From a virus: a stretch of 64,000 nucleotides of DNA. Under the pieces are notes generated by a model that saw nothing but the letters and a program-made list of their open reading frames with translations, did not search any database and was not told where the DNA came from. The translations under genes were made by a program, and so were the position numbers. Every line of letters begins with the position of its first letter. Within the stretch, counting starts at the first letter, position 1. Shown piece by piece: positions 38,601 through 44,049 of the stretch. The stretch lies in IMG/VR virus record IMGVR_UViG_3300022921_000002, positions 1-64,000 of that record. The stretch is one strand, 5' to 3'.

Positions 38601-40675
38601 ACATATGTAAACAATGAGTCAGGATCGAGTACACGACGGTCCGCGAGCATACACCCACCACCGCGACCAACAAGTCTGTTCGGGAAGTCATCAATACCAA
38701 CTGATGCAACTTGACCTGTACCACCACTTTCAGAATACAGCATATCACCTGGTTCAACATTACCAACAAGGTTTCTTACATAAATTGCTGAGTCAGACGT
38801 AACACTTGTTGTCCAGGATACGTAACCTGATGCACCTGATGAGAAAGTGATATAATCACCTTCGGCAAATAATGATTCAATTGAGTGACCTGGTTGCATA
38901 AAGAATTCTTGACCAAGGTCGGCAATTGTACCTTTTGAGTTGAATGGGTTAAGAGGTGGTTCGACATCCAAACGGTTAAAGTTTGACAACTGAGAACTAT
39001 CTCGAATATATGGTGAACGTCTTAGCAACGCACCTGGGCGATATGCAACTGCAAATCCTCCTTCAGGATAATCAAAGTTATCAACTTCAAAGTTCATATA
39101 TGCAAAACCTTGAACATAACAACCTGATCCAACAAGAACACCGTTAGTTCTTTCAAATCCTGGTTTCTTTTGAATAACTGTTGCATACTGACCGGCTGTT
39201 GAAGTCATAGAACAATCGTCAGGTAATTCAATTGGGTCATCTACATAATAAGTACCTGGACCTACTGAAATATGAACTGCTTCGTTTAATGCGTTTCTGT
39301 TATAAACACCGCCTGCTTTTTCAACTGCAAGTTCCGCACCGCGTTTTAGTGTTTGAACAGGTCTAAGAATTGTACCTGGGTTGTTGTCATCGCCATCAAC
39401 GGCAACGTGTACTTTAAGAGCTTTTTCTGTTGATTTAGAAATTTCGTCAAAGAATTGGCGATAGCTGATCTGTTGTGTTTCATTTGTTTTAACATTTTTA
39501 ATGGCGAAGTAGTTATCTTCATCCATGTTTGGTTGCCACACTTTGTGTAGTTCCATGTCAAAGTCAACAAGTGTTGAGCTATCAATTGTTGTGTTTGAAA
39601 CTTCTGAGTCCTGAATAGAACCATCAATAAATGATGATTTATCAGAGATTGCCATTCCTTTTGTTTCGGAACTTGTGATGGTCATATTTGACGCTGTCAC
39701 ATTATCCATAACACCTTGGAACGATGAATTAGTAATTACGTTATTATCAAGAGTACCATCTTGAATTGTTGTATCGGTAAATACATTATTGGATCCTGTT
39801 CCGTCACTGAAATCAGAGTCAGTAATATTTACTGAATTAATGAACCCGCCTGTTATGGAGGATGAAGTCATCGTAACATTGTTGGCAGTTGAATCTATAA
39901 TCCGACCTTGTAGAATAGTACTAGTAAATACGTTATTATTACCAGTGCCATCACTGAAATCAGTGTTTAGGATTGTTGAGTTAGCAATTGCTGTATCCCA
40001 AATTTGGCCGTTTGAAAATCTTGAGTTTGTAATATCAACATCATCAAGATCAACATTGAAGATAGAACTGTTAGAGATAGTACCTTCAGAAAAATCAGTT
40101 GTAACGATTGATGAGTTAGAAATCGTAGCATCTTCAAGAATAAGTTCGTCGATACTAATGTTTGTAAGGATCAGGCCATTTGCAGTACCTTGGTCAATAG
40201 TAACATTATTATATTCGGAATTGTCAATACGAGAATTCGTAAAGACCATATTGTTACCTTGGCCGTCATTGAATGTTGAATTGTCAATTGTTGAATAAGT
40301 AAATACATCGTTGTTACCTGTGCCATCACTGAAATCAGAGTTCAGGATAGTTGAGGCATTCATCGAGATATTGTTTGCGGTTGCAGTCAGAATGGTGACA
40401 TTAGATATCACGGTCTGTTGCATTGTTCCGCGGTTTATTGCCGAGTCATTAATTTGTGTAGTATTAATAACTGAGTCGGACATTGTAACACCGGAGATTG
40501 TACCTCCAGTGATTGTAATTCTATCAAAGATTTCATATTGTATAGCTTGAACTAATTCAGCTCTAGTTAGGTTCTTTGTACCGTCATCACCTTGGATAAG
40601 GTTAACTATAACAAAGAGGTCTTCGGTGCGTGTATTTGCACCGGTTATAGGACCTAGTTCTGTAATCTTTGACAT
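29675..40675 (-). CDS. Giant 3666-residue virion protein: pentapeptide-like and pectate-lyase-like beta-helices plus long alternating repeat array
   Basis: Residues about 50-370 are rich in N/D-x-S/T-x-F/V repeats such as STILNTDFSDGTGNNNVFT, suggesting a pentapeptide-like beta-helix. From about 420 (KVHVAVDGDDNNPGTILRPV) to about 700 is a pectate-lyase-superfamily right-handed beta-helix. Residues about 817-3410 alternate two modules: a helical one seen 12 times, with Y-D/N-x-x-K-C-x-R-D-x-G-x-I-x-D-A (one copy lacks the Cys), and a beta one seen nine times, with T-I-T-V-N-V-G and HTFVSA. The C-terminal 80 residues (LSEDGGRVRWSGADELNNQY, FARGLRINGRTGRIEGRPFT) are conserved in marine T4-like phages. 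A perfect late box lies 25 nt upstream. I infer a large fibre or tailspike-like virion protein, possibly with polysaccharide-binding or degrading activity; no catalytic residues can be assigned. Confidence 0.85.
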   Translation of the reverse strand: MSKITELGPITGANTRTEDLFVIVNLIQGDDGTKNLTRAELVQAIQYEIFDRITITGGTISGVTMSDSVINTTQINDSAINRGTMQQTVISNVTILTATANNISMNASTILNSDFSDGTGNNDVFTYSTIDNSTFNDGQGNNMVFTNSRIDNSEYNNVTIDQGTANGLILTNISIDELILEDATISNSSIVTTDFSEGTISNSSIFNVDLDDVDITNSRFSNGQIWDTAIANSTILNTDFSDGTGNNNVFTSTILQGRIIDSTANNVTMTSSSITGGFINSVNITDSDFSDGTGSNNVFTDTTIQDGTLDNNVITNSSFQGVMDNVTASNMTITSSETKGMAISDKSSFIDGSIQDSEVSNTTIDSSTLVDFDMELHKVWQPNMDEDNYFAIKNVKTNETQQISYRQFFDEISKSTEKALKVHVAVDGDDNNPGTILRPVQTLKRGAELAVEKAGGVYNRNALNEAVHISVGPGTYYVDDPIELPDDCSMTSTAGQYATVIQKKPGFERTNGVLVGSGCYVQGFAYMNFEVDNFDYPEGGFAVAYRPGALLRRSPYIRDSSQLSNFNRLDVEPPLNPFNSKGTIADLGQEFFMQPGHSIESLFAEGDYITFSSGASGYVSWTTSVTSDSAIYVRNLVGNVEPGDMLYSESGGTGQVASVGIDDFPNRLVGRGGGCMLADRRVLDPDSLFTYVLCFGFTPRTQNGMGYVARDGAGVNGIGSLSIFVRTAFYALNGGQMTLNNSGTQFGDISMRAKGSTEVFTPSSTDEAILFSNTVFADTLMDNKQDIIEDMVGYLTTPVSQGGLGYQGYDAEKCKRDTGIIIDSVGYDVALNTNYWGRLNGIAYSSPISYVVKNEQLTETLGANEHLKSEINRLFSNSEAAVNTRANVSLDETLNILENGESYASDLFFTDTGNVARTAAREIIQDNRELIIDGMVEWIDNNDEFFSYDSAKCRRDIQEYILPAVKWDSMLDTNYNSVVAGQAYYSKQGQTVVENQREETVGSFERLRKITDDLVEANSAIMAERSYDRMSTIIDILDNTRTQKFNPTKATYEPDTGRMVITIGAHTLQKGQFVTIADEAFTFTCDSDGNKLEISHPRKSDTFNYRRAIPIDEVSAKTITINAGTTGANFAHTFVSAKPSSVSVLGEALTFSDDAGIPADKRNARKQLQANKEFIQDYMEGWAENQWYFYDSKKCERDTKEYIMPAVQRDLLLGTNFNAYQTGIAYRSKSGEVSVTKQLEQTVASINHMKSETANTVTGNTLAVDRVNTSFDQMVALLNNNGKKYTPTDAAYNPVTGVVEITIGAHDFAVGDKIRIEKNSMVFTCALDGNTSQHAYPSTTFETWTPSTATYVPSTGEFTVTISANQLKAGDTVTFKPGAITFTCELDDNVTEHAAPESHHPFFNKPVTIDEVNGFVLKMNVGAVTDGGGVHTFVSALADGLTTERQHPAYENPVEISARTATTITVNVGKSQDTSAHTFVSATTNAIREDGMWTGKYTPQDVTYDPVNGEMVVTIGQHDLPVGQWISIAPESIVFSCDVGGVVGTDPAPLPGHPAYNQPVRITETTSTTFTVNVGNANGHANTHTFVSATKDCIDGHALYFTDPAKFVKAYTPTNATYDPNTGDMVVTIPGHDIEVGDNVQTKPLSFAFSCGFNGGGTDYHPRIGEPMYEHPQEVTAADATTITFNAGSAGGYTGAHTFVSAEEGSIIKVSSSEKGKYAARQLQKNKTFIQEEITAWLNDNYFIYDKEKCMRDTGYILNAVMRDVLTGSNNNAVYTGLGYRIGTVGANNVVNNQLTETVGAITWLKGKINTDVLTDATAIARSDAAFDEIIDIMSNGNAAADAIDFGIQSISEDAFAARHILQLNKSFIQKEAIAWITANHPGFVYDTVACERDLGIFVDTVSWDVQHGSTASTVNNSRLYFENALPVLADDEIVPTSEVYDHIAKIAGQIVRGEEVDNLQSVVTQVKTDEDTYTPTTATYDPVTGIMVATIGTHNFVIGDRITIDPESITFSCGFGGGGTDSHPNAADPNLRKQFIITAADATTITVNAGSANGYTGAHTFVSADADCIRRANVAEAYTATDVAYAHMTGVMEVTLGDRHRFSVGDYVIFDENAITLSCPTSPTDPTPINISHPRPTDPIFNKPVRIDAVTSTTITMQVGDAKVDKVHTFVSATANGIRRSLAPTVSSSVVNLFDGVGQTIRNNDGTVPTVIEPKPTSAYGTTIISEARLIGGSKPKYQTEIIDLIAVTYSGLAYNEAKCYRDIGYIVDAITEDLEYGGDAATVHSANYYFLGAVNTLPPEQRGPTRLAYQHLADVIDEVSRAITVTATTGNVRVQDTTSIPAADVATGSRAHDLVEIIAQTVDDFSPIKIPAVTSKPLMEPSRTYARQSLAMNREFIQNEIVNYIDDEFYTFDENKCARDAGFILDAVRRDVQTGSNYNGKYVGKSYRIGTVGADKVIEDQLAETIEGIQYIQKDIESRLTGVALTRAQNSFSNIITAMVNDYTPDGTNYDYGTGNRGSNNINARQALQLNRAFLQAEATAWVAANYPSLSYDTAKCERDTGIMADAASYDIQHVTNTAMLDVAKLYFENGLSTLSADQRAPTAALYTHLGDVSRDLILKIDVTPSAGNTVIQNKVFGPVAAAIGNDMQDLWEIIATVIAADSLVDMPDDIEVFAGAVGAASYDYETEAALIGSRKDALQSTITDYLKTTFNYLEYDRDRCFRDTGYIIDAICHDIQYGGNSAMVNAAGLYFKNAVNLLPTDQRDATRMAFTRLGEIVEHVTRNELVPVEFGAKYTPTTAVYDNVTGEIVITIGQHELTTNDHVMLTEDGMTFTCDMDGNTTNHAAPQPHHPAYLRAIPVLATSSTTITVNVGPAAGGAHTFVSALPNAVSQVTGNLIKQDTSHLAARRTIATEAKNLAWIVANIADDNDEKGIPLEVPPFTNWIQSDLITAKEAIEDSIPALATSVINYITNNWNGISYPKQKCRRDIGILVDAISHDVNYSTNFASVQSAQFYFRNATSVLPYDQRQQTADLYTVMADVVSAVVQEQTPTNYGYTPTNVVYDPLTGMMTATIGSHNIEAGDFVTFDNLGITFSCPTSDVDPTPIEISHPRVGGDEWADGKPCRVEFVDGTTITMNAGPAGVDKAHTFVSATEGAIRKAIVTRQAQDISGAPATAVEGEYVADMIRIIEDAIRRDSIDGIPEIIEPDTSWIDNSLVWAGKEIDDNLDILADDVTNWINTTYNVLDYNKVKCRRDAGYLVDAFAYDLNYGGTSASKWNAAFYFWNNVYRIPEDQRVPTAKAYRKLGEIARDALLETLPGVSIKGESTTAVEAQHVYDLADIYYRSFLNKDEKDFGPTILPDFDWEDNKVFKFAREILIANRKKLSVETVRFVGQNYKFFDINLTRRDAGNLLQSVANDFKFQNIVTGQDGSQTSTRTYAAAFFDYNGKHVFPVFNPTTPGLSFQGTLNGLGALSNVTGQKPNHAYIVSTDYAGNRYDGTIYYWDGTAWQTDGANNVDLLVSFYQAWTRMKTFIKTNYTPDIDHDAMIDGLFDDVLRASVLRPSVLTFGSLVESIAHQFNGASAGVNRNALPINFRNLGLPISAIASVLSEDGGRVRWSGADELNNQYFARGLRINGRTGRIEGRPFTSSVRKLARRASNSRAVV
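30430..38260 (-). repeat. Alternating CxRD and HTFVSA protein repeats in the giant virion protein
   Basis: Twelve copies of the K-C-x-R-D module and nine of the HTFVSA module are spread over this region. At DNA level the HTFVSA copies often share the plus-strand string GATACGAATGTATGAGC or close forms, for example near 37265, 36370, 35575, 34480 and 32020, which shows common ancestry. Confidence 0.88.
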
Positions 40676-40700
40676 ACGGCTATCCTGCTTCTTTTTATTT

Positions 40701-40708
40701 TATTTATA
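40701..40708 (-). promoter_or_regulatory. T4-type late promoter box TATAAATA
   Basis: The minus strand reads TATAAATA, 25 nt upstream of the ATG of the 3666-residue gene, in a 71-bp gap. A second, imperfect box (AATAAATA) lies at 40725-40732 in the same gap. Confidence 0.78.
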
Positions 40709-40724
40709 AAGGTATCTTACCGAC

Positions 40725-40732
40725 TATTTATT
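40725..40732 (-). promoter_or_regulatory. Second, imperfect late box AATAAATA ahead of the giant gene
   Basis: The minus strand reads AATAAATA, 49 nt upstream of the ATG at 40675 and 16 nt upstream of the perfect box. It may be a weak second start or chance in A+T-rich DNA. Confidence 0.3.
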
Positions 40733-40746
40733 GTAAAAGGATATTA

Positions 40747-41523
40747 TTATAAATCAGGAAATAAAGATTGGTTTGGCAGTGGTCTGCTAAATAGCAAGAA
40801 ACCTATTCCACCTTGTTCTCTGTTATCACGCTCAGTCAATTTAAAGTTTAGGTAATGTTCTCTTCCGTTTCTAATTTCGTTCAATTCGTGTGCATAATTT
40901 AATTCTGTTGTGAACCTTGAATAAAATTCACTGATGCTATCAAGATCAGTATCCTCATCCACGTTTGTGTGAGTGCAAATTTGTGTATCAACTAATGTAA
41001 GACTTTCATCATCTTCGACATTAAAAGTCTTTCCATTGCTATCTGCTGTTCCTGGCGCTTGAAAATATATTTTAAAGGTTTCAAATTTTTCTGTATTTAG
41101 ATTATATATGAATTTAAAGCCACCGCGAATACAGATATCATTGATATTAGCATATTCAGAGTATGGAAACCTATCTTTAAAAGGTACATCACCGTCTGAT
41201 CTAAATGTAGCACCAAAGTTAATAGTTTGTCTATCAATAAATGATGCTGAACCGATTGCAAGTTTACCACCATGAGCAACACCAAGACTAGTAATAAAGT
41301 TTCTTAATTCGTCATTTACATTTACGTTATTATCTTGAAGATATTGTAACGCTATTTCAGATCTGTTTTCTTCTGTAAAAATAAGTGCAAATTCTTTTGT
41401 TGCGTTATCGTCTTCAGTATTACGTTTACGCATAGTCATAAGATACACGTCTTCTATAATGTTATCACCTACAACGGTTGTAGTGTCCTTGCAGACATCA
41501 GTAATCAATTGTCTTAATATCAT
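40747..41523 (-). CDS. Unknown structural protein, 258 residues
   Basis: I do not recognise the family with certainty. The protein begins MILRQLITDVCKDTTTVVGD and has no signal peptide or membrane segment. An early part with YLMTMRKRNTEDDNATKEFA and ALIFTEENRSEIALQYLQDN is mixed charged; the middle is FKFIYNLNTEKFETFKIYFQ and the end is YLNFKLTERDNREQGGIGFL. Overall it looks like a soluble mixed alpha/beta protein. It follows the glycine-rich adhesin by a single base and precedes the gap with the late promoter for the giant gene. Location between fibre genes suggests a fibre attachment or assembly role, which is inference. Length and codon use do not stand out from the neighbours. Confidence 0.62.
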   Translation of the reverse strand: MILRQLITDVCKDTTTVVGDNIIEDVYLMTMRKRNTEDDNATKEFALIFTEENRSEIALQYLQDNNVNVNDELRNFITSLGVAHGGKLAIGSASFIDRQTINFGATFRSDGDVPFKDRFPYSEYANINDICIRGGFKFIYNLNTEKFETFKIYFQAPGTADSNGKTFNVEDDESLTLVDTQICTHTNVDEDTDLDSISEFYSRFTTELNYAHELNEIRNGREHYLNFKLTERDNREQGGIGFLLFSRPLPNQSLFPDL

Positions 41524-41524
41524 A

Positions 41525-42955
41525 TTATAATCCCCATCTTCCGCGGATGTTGTTCCACCGCTCGGTAATTTGTGTATCAGTTAATCCTGTATTATGTACT
41601 GCCCAATATCCTAAGCGCGCATACCAAGAACTGTTAACTCCACCATATTCATTACTTGCCCCGCCTACGTTCATTGCAGTTGAGTTCAATGAAATATTTG
41701 CAGCGTTCGTTGTATTTGTTGCGATAATGGTACCGTTTCTAATAATATGTCTACGTGATGGAGTAGAACGCAATACAATATGTTGATATGTGGTTTGGAC
41801 GTTTTGAACACTAAGTCTTTGGCTTGCTGCGCAACAACCACCTTGGTCAAAATACCAATTCCCGTTTGTCCATGTTGGGTGAGAGAATATTCCTCTAGAA
41901 TATCCGACACTACCGTGGAATTTAAACGCGGCATTTTGTGTATAAATCTCAGTTCTACATACCAATTCAATTGTATAACCTGATGTATTGGTGATCGTAA
42001 AGCTATCTGATGCCGGGCCAGTAAATAGGTTTTGATACATAAAGAAGTTCGGAGCAGTGCTACTTGAATCGTGCCAACCTAATCCTGAGAAATTATTATA
42101 AGGACCAGGAAATTCATCCGCCTGTAAGTCTCTGCCTTTACCTGAAATATCCGGCCAAGTACCAGAAGTAGAATTATAGTATTGAGCATCACATTCTTGC
42201 ATCAAGTTAGACGAGGTTGTAACCGAACCAATAACGTGTGTTCCTGTTAATGAATAGATAAGAGTTAAACCATTATATTGAAATTGAATAACACCACTTT
42301 TACCATAACCGCCAAATGTACTTGCTTGCCCTCTTGTGGCTGATGCGGCGCCAAGGGTATATGTTACTGTTTCACCGATGCCGCCTACGGTTGTGACTTC
42401 ATTCACTCCCCCGGCAGATCCGCCATTACCACCTTTACCTTCAGAATCATTTTTACCTGAGTCTGCATCACCGCCACCGCCCCCGCCACCTGCACCAAAC
42501 CCGGTTGCATTCTGACCCTGTTGTTGTTCGTTTGCTGCTGCTCCACCACTACCAAAGTTTGTGGCGCCGCCAGCATTTCCGATATAGTTTGTTGAAGCTG
42601 CACTATTACCGCCAGCGCCGCCGTTTACTGATACATTAGCAATGCCGCGATCACCGCCATAACTTGAACCGCCACCTGCCCCGCCGTTGTTAGTAATTGC
42701 TGGAGTATTTGGCTCATACCGGCCGCCACCACCAGCCCCGCCTGCGCCGGCAATTGTGATTGTAACTTCGATACCGTTAACAGCACCGTAAAAATCGCCT
42801 AAAGAAATTGTTCCATCTGTTGGCACACTATTATTAACAGTGAAATCAGGAACAAGCCCGCCTCCCCTATAATAATCGTTAATTGACCAAGTGGTTCCTT
42901 CAAATTCAACTTTAATATCGTCTAATGATATTGGGCCGCTAGTCTGTAGAGCCAT
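41525..42955 (-). CDS. Glycine-rich tail fibre adhesin with LamG/ConA-like C-terminal domain
   Basis: The N-terminus (ALQTSGPISLDDIKVEFEGT, WSINDYYRGGGLVPDF, ISLGDFYGAV) is a fibre-attachment motif common in marine phages. Residues about 78-220 are very rich in Gly, with runs like GAGGAGGGG and GAGGGGGGGDADSGKND, resembling the polyglycine adhesin loops of gp38-type tail-tip adhesins. Residues about 270-476 show the strands of a laminin-G or concanavalin-like sugar-binding domain: FTITNTSGYTIELVCRTE, GNWYFDQGGCCAASQRLSVQ, HIVLRSTPSRRHIIRNGTII and a final WNNIRGRWGL. The start overlaps the preceding S74 fibre gene by 17 bp. I infer a receptor-binding adhesin at the fibre tip; the receptor is unknown. 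Confidence 0.78.
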   Translation of the reverse strand: MALQTSGPISLDDIKVEFEGTTWSINDYYRGGGLVPDFTVNNSVPTDGTISLGDFYGAVNGIEVTITIAGAGGAGGGGRYEPNTPAITNNGGAGGGSSYGGDRGIANVSVNGGAGGNSAASTNYIGNAGGATNFGSGGAAANEQQQGQNATGFGAGGGGGGGDADSGKNDSEGKGGNGGSAGGVNEVTTVGGIGETVTYTLGAASATRGQASTFGGYGKSGVIQFQYNGLTLIYSLTGTHVIGSVTTSSNLMQECDAQYYNSTSGTWPDISGKGRDLQADEFPGPYNNFSGLGWHDSSSTAPNFFMYQNLFTGPASDSFTITNTSGYTIELVCRTEIYTQNAAFKFHGSVGYSRGIFSHPTWTNGNWYFDQGGCCAASQRLSVQNVQTTYQHIVLRSTPSRRHIIRNGTIIATNTTNAANISLNSTAMNVGGASNEYGGVNSSWYARLGYWAVHNTGLTDTQITERWNNIRGRWGL

Positions 42956-43868
42956 TTTTCAAATTATCCACTTCATCTTTGAGCTCTTTAATTGCTTCAA
43001 TAAGAAGGCCAACAATGTTTCCATAACGTACTGCTTTGAAATTTCCATTTTCTTCAGAGTGTGTTTCGTATACTACTCCGGGAAGTACTTTTTCAATTTC
43101 TTGTGCTATAACACCTGTGGCAATTTCTTCTTTGCCAATATAGTTAAACGTATATCCGTTAACTTGTGATACTTTATCGAGAGCGTTATCAATTACGTTT
43201 ATATTTTCTTTTAGTTTCCTATCTGATGCAGCATAAGCTGTTGTAACTTCGCCTGTTGCAAATACATCCTGGGCATATACATCAACACAAGTTAAGTCAC
43301 CCGATAAAGTTAAATCATCCGCTGTCAGTGTTCCACCGAATGACGTATTACCTGTAACCGTGAGGTCACGGCCAACTGAAACATCTTCAGTTGCTACAAT
43401 TGATTCAATTGTTTCAAGGTTTGGAACTTTTAATGTACCTGCTGCTGACAATTCAAAACGAGTTGCGCCAACACCTGTATTAATAATGAAGTTAAGATTT
43501 GTATTATCTTCAATACCAATATCCCATGAGGATGTACCGTTTGTATATCGTGTTAATGCACCACTTGCGCCATATTGAAATGTTGCGGCAATTTCTGACG
43601 CAGAACTTGTAACCTGAAGCGGTGAACCCAACACGACGGTGGCACCACCTGTATAGGAAACAATTGAGTCTGTTTTAATTTGTGTATCAGCAAGAAGATT
43701 TGTAACTGTCAAATCACCGACTAGATTGACATCCCCGGTTGTAATATCCCCGGCAACGGACGCGGTAACCGCTGAAGTTCTAAAAAGATCAACCATTTCA
43801 TTTGTTTTATCAAACCAGTTTTGAAATGATTGTGCAGTTGTAATATTTTGAATATTCGACTTGGCCAT
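42939..43868 (-). CDS. Short tail fibre with S74 chaperone domain
   Basis: This 309-residue protein has an N-terminal attachment segment (MAKSNIQNITTAQSFQNWFD, KTNEMVDLFR), then beta-rich fibre repeats (DVNLVGDLTVTNLLADTQIK, VSVGRDLTVTGNTSFGGTLT), and ends with the S74 intramolecular chaperone: AASDRKLKENINVIDNALDK, with predicted Ser215 and Lys220, then YTFNYIGKEEIATGVIAQEI, KVLPGVVYETHSEENG, VRYGNIVGLLIEAIKELKDE. The domain should trimerise the fibre and cleave itself off. It begins one base after the 59-residue gene and overlaps the adhesin gene, so all three are likely translated together. It is probably the shaft that carries the neighbouring glycine-rich adhesin. Confidence 0.88.
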   Translation of the reverse strand: MAKSNIQNITTAQSFQNWFDKTNEMVDLFRTSAVTASVAGDITTGDVNLVGDLTVTNLLADTQIKTDSIVSYTGGATVVLGSPLQVTSSASEIAATFQYGASGALTRYTNGTSSWDIGIEDNTNLNFIINTGVGATRFELSAAGTLKVPNLETIESIVATEDVSVGRDLTVTGNTSFGGTLTADDLTLSGDLTCVDVYAQDVFATGEVTTAYAASDRKLKENINVIDNALDKVSQVNGYTFNYIGKEEIATGVIAQEIEKVLPGVVYETHSEENGNFKAVRYGNIVGLLIEAIKELKDEVDNLKNGSTD

Positions 43869-43869
43869 T

Positions 43870-44049
43870 TTAATTCTTCTCTATTAAATCTAATCGTTCG
43901 CAGATACGTGTGATACAAATTTTTATATCAGAGATCTCTTCAGCTAACGCAGTAACATTGCGGTGTAATGCTCTTTCCTGTTTATATTTATTAAGAGCAG
44001 CGGCGTCATTATTTAGAACGGCATTACTATTTTTATCGCGAGTATACAT
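43870..44049 (-). CDS. Small coiled-coil protein, 59 residues, between DUF4815 and S74 fibre genes
   Basis: A 59-codon frame runs from ATG at 44049 to a stop at 43870-43872. It begins MYTRDKNSNAVLNNDAAALN and continues KYKQERALHRNVTALAEEI, ending ERLDLIEKN. The heptad-like spacing of hydrophobic residues (L-x-x-x-V, L-x-x-x-I, I-x-x-x-I, L-x-x-I) suggests a coiled coil. Its ATG overlaps the stop of the 1819-residue gene in a TAATG junction, and the next gene starts one base after its stop, leaving no room for anything else, which supports it as a real gene. I recall similar small proteins at this place in marine T4-like phages. Function is unknown; a fibre or baseplate assembly aid is plausible. 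Confidence 0.8.
   Translation of the reverse strand: MYTRDKNSNAVLNNDAAALNKYKQERALHRNVTALAEEISDIKICITRICERLDLIEKN

Noticed and set aside
39789-40298. A 169-codon plus-strand frame opposite the giant gene
   Set aside because: It mirrors the Asn/Ser/Thr-rich repeats of the minus-strand gene, has no promoter or ribosome site, and no other plus-strand gene exists in the window.
40676-40746. GGTA-AGA-TACC hairpin as terminator before the giant gene
   Set aside because: A 4-bp stem with a 3-base loop is too weak, and it lies beside a late promoter.
7792-42955. Diversity-generating retroelement acting on a fibre
   Set aside because: I see no reverse transcriptase or template/variable repeat pair in the window; the internal repeats differ at silent sites of all kinds, not at adenines.
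43985-43992. AATAAATA late-box variant inside the 59-residue gene
   Set aside because: It lies over 110 nt from the next start, outside the 21-37 nt spacing of the others, and within coding DNA.
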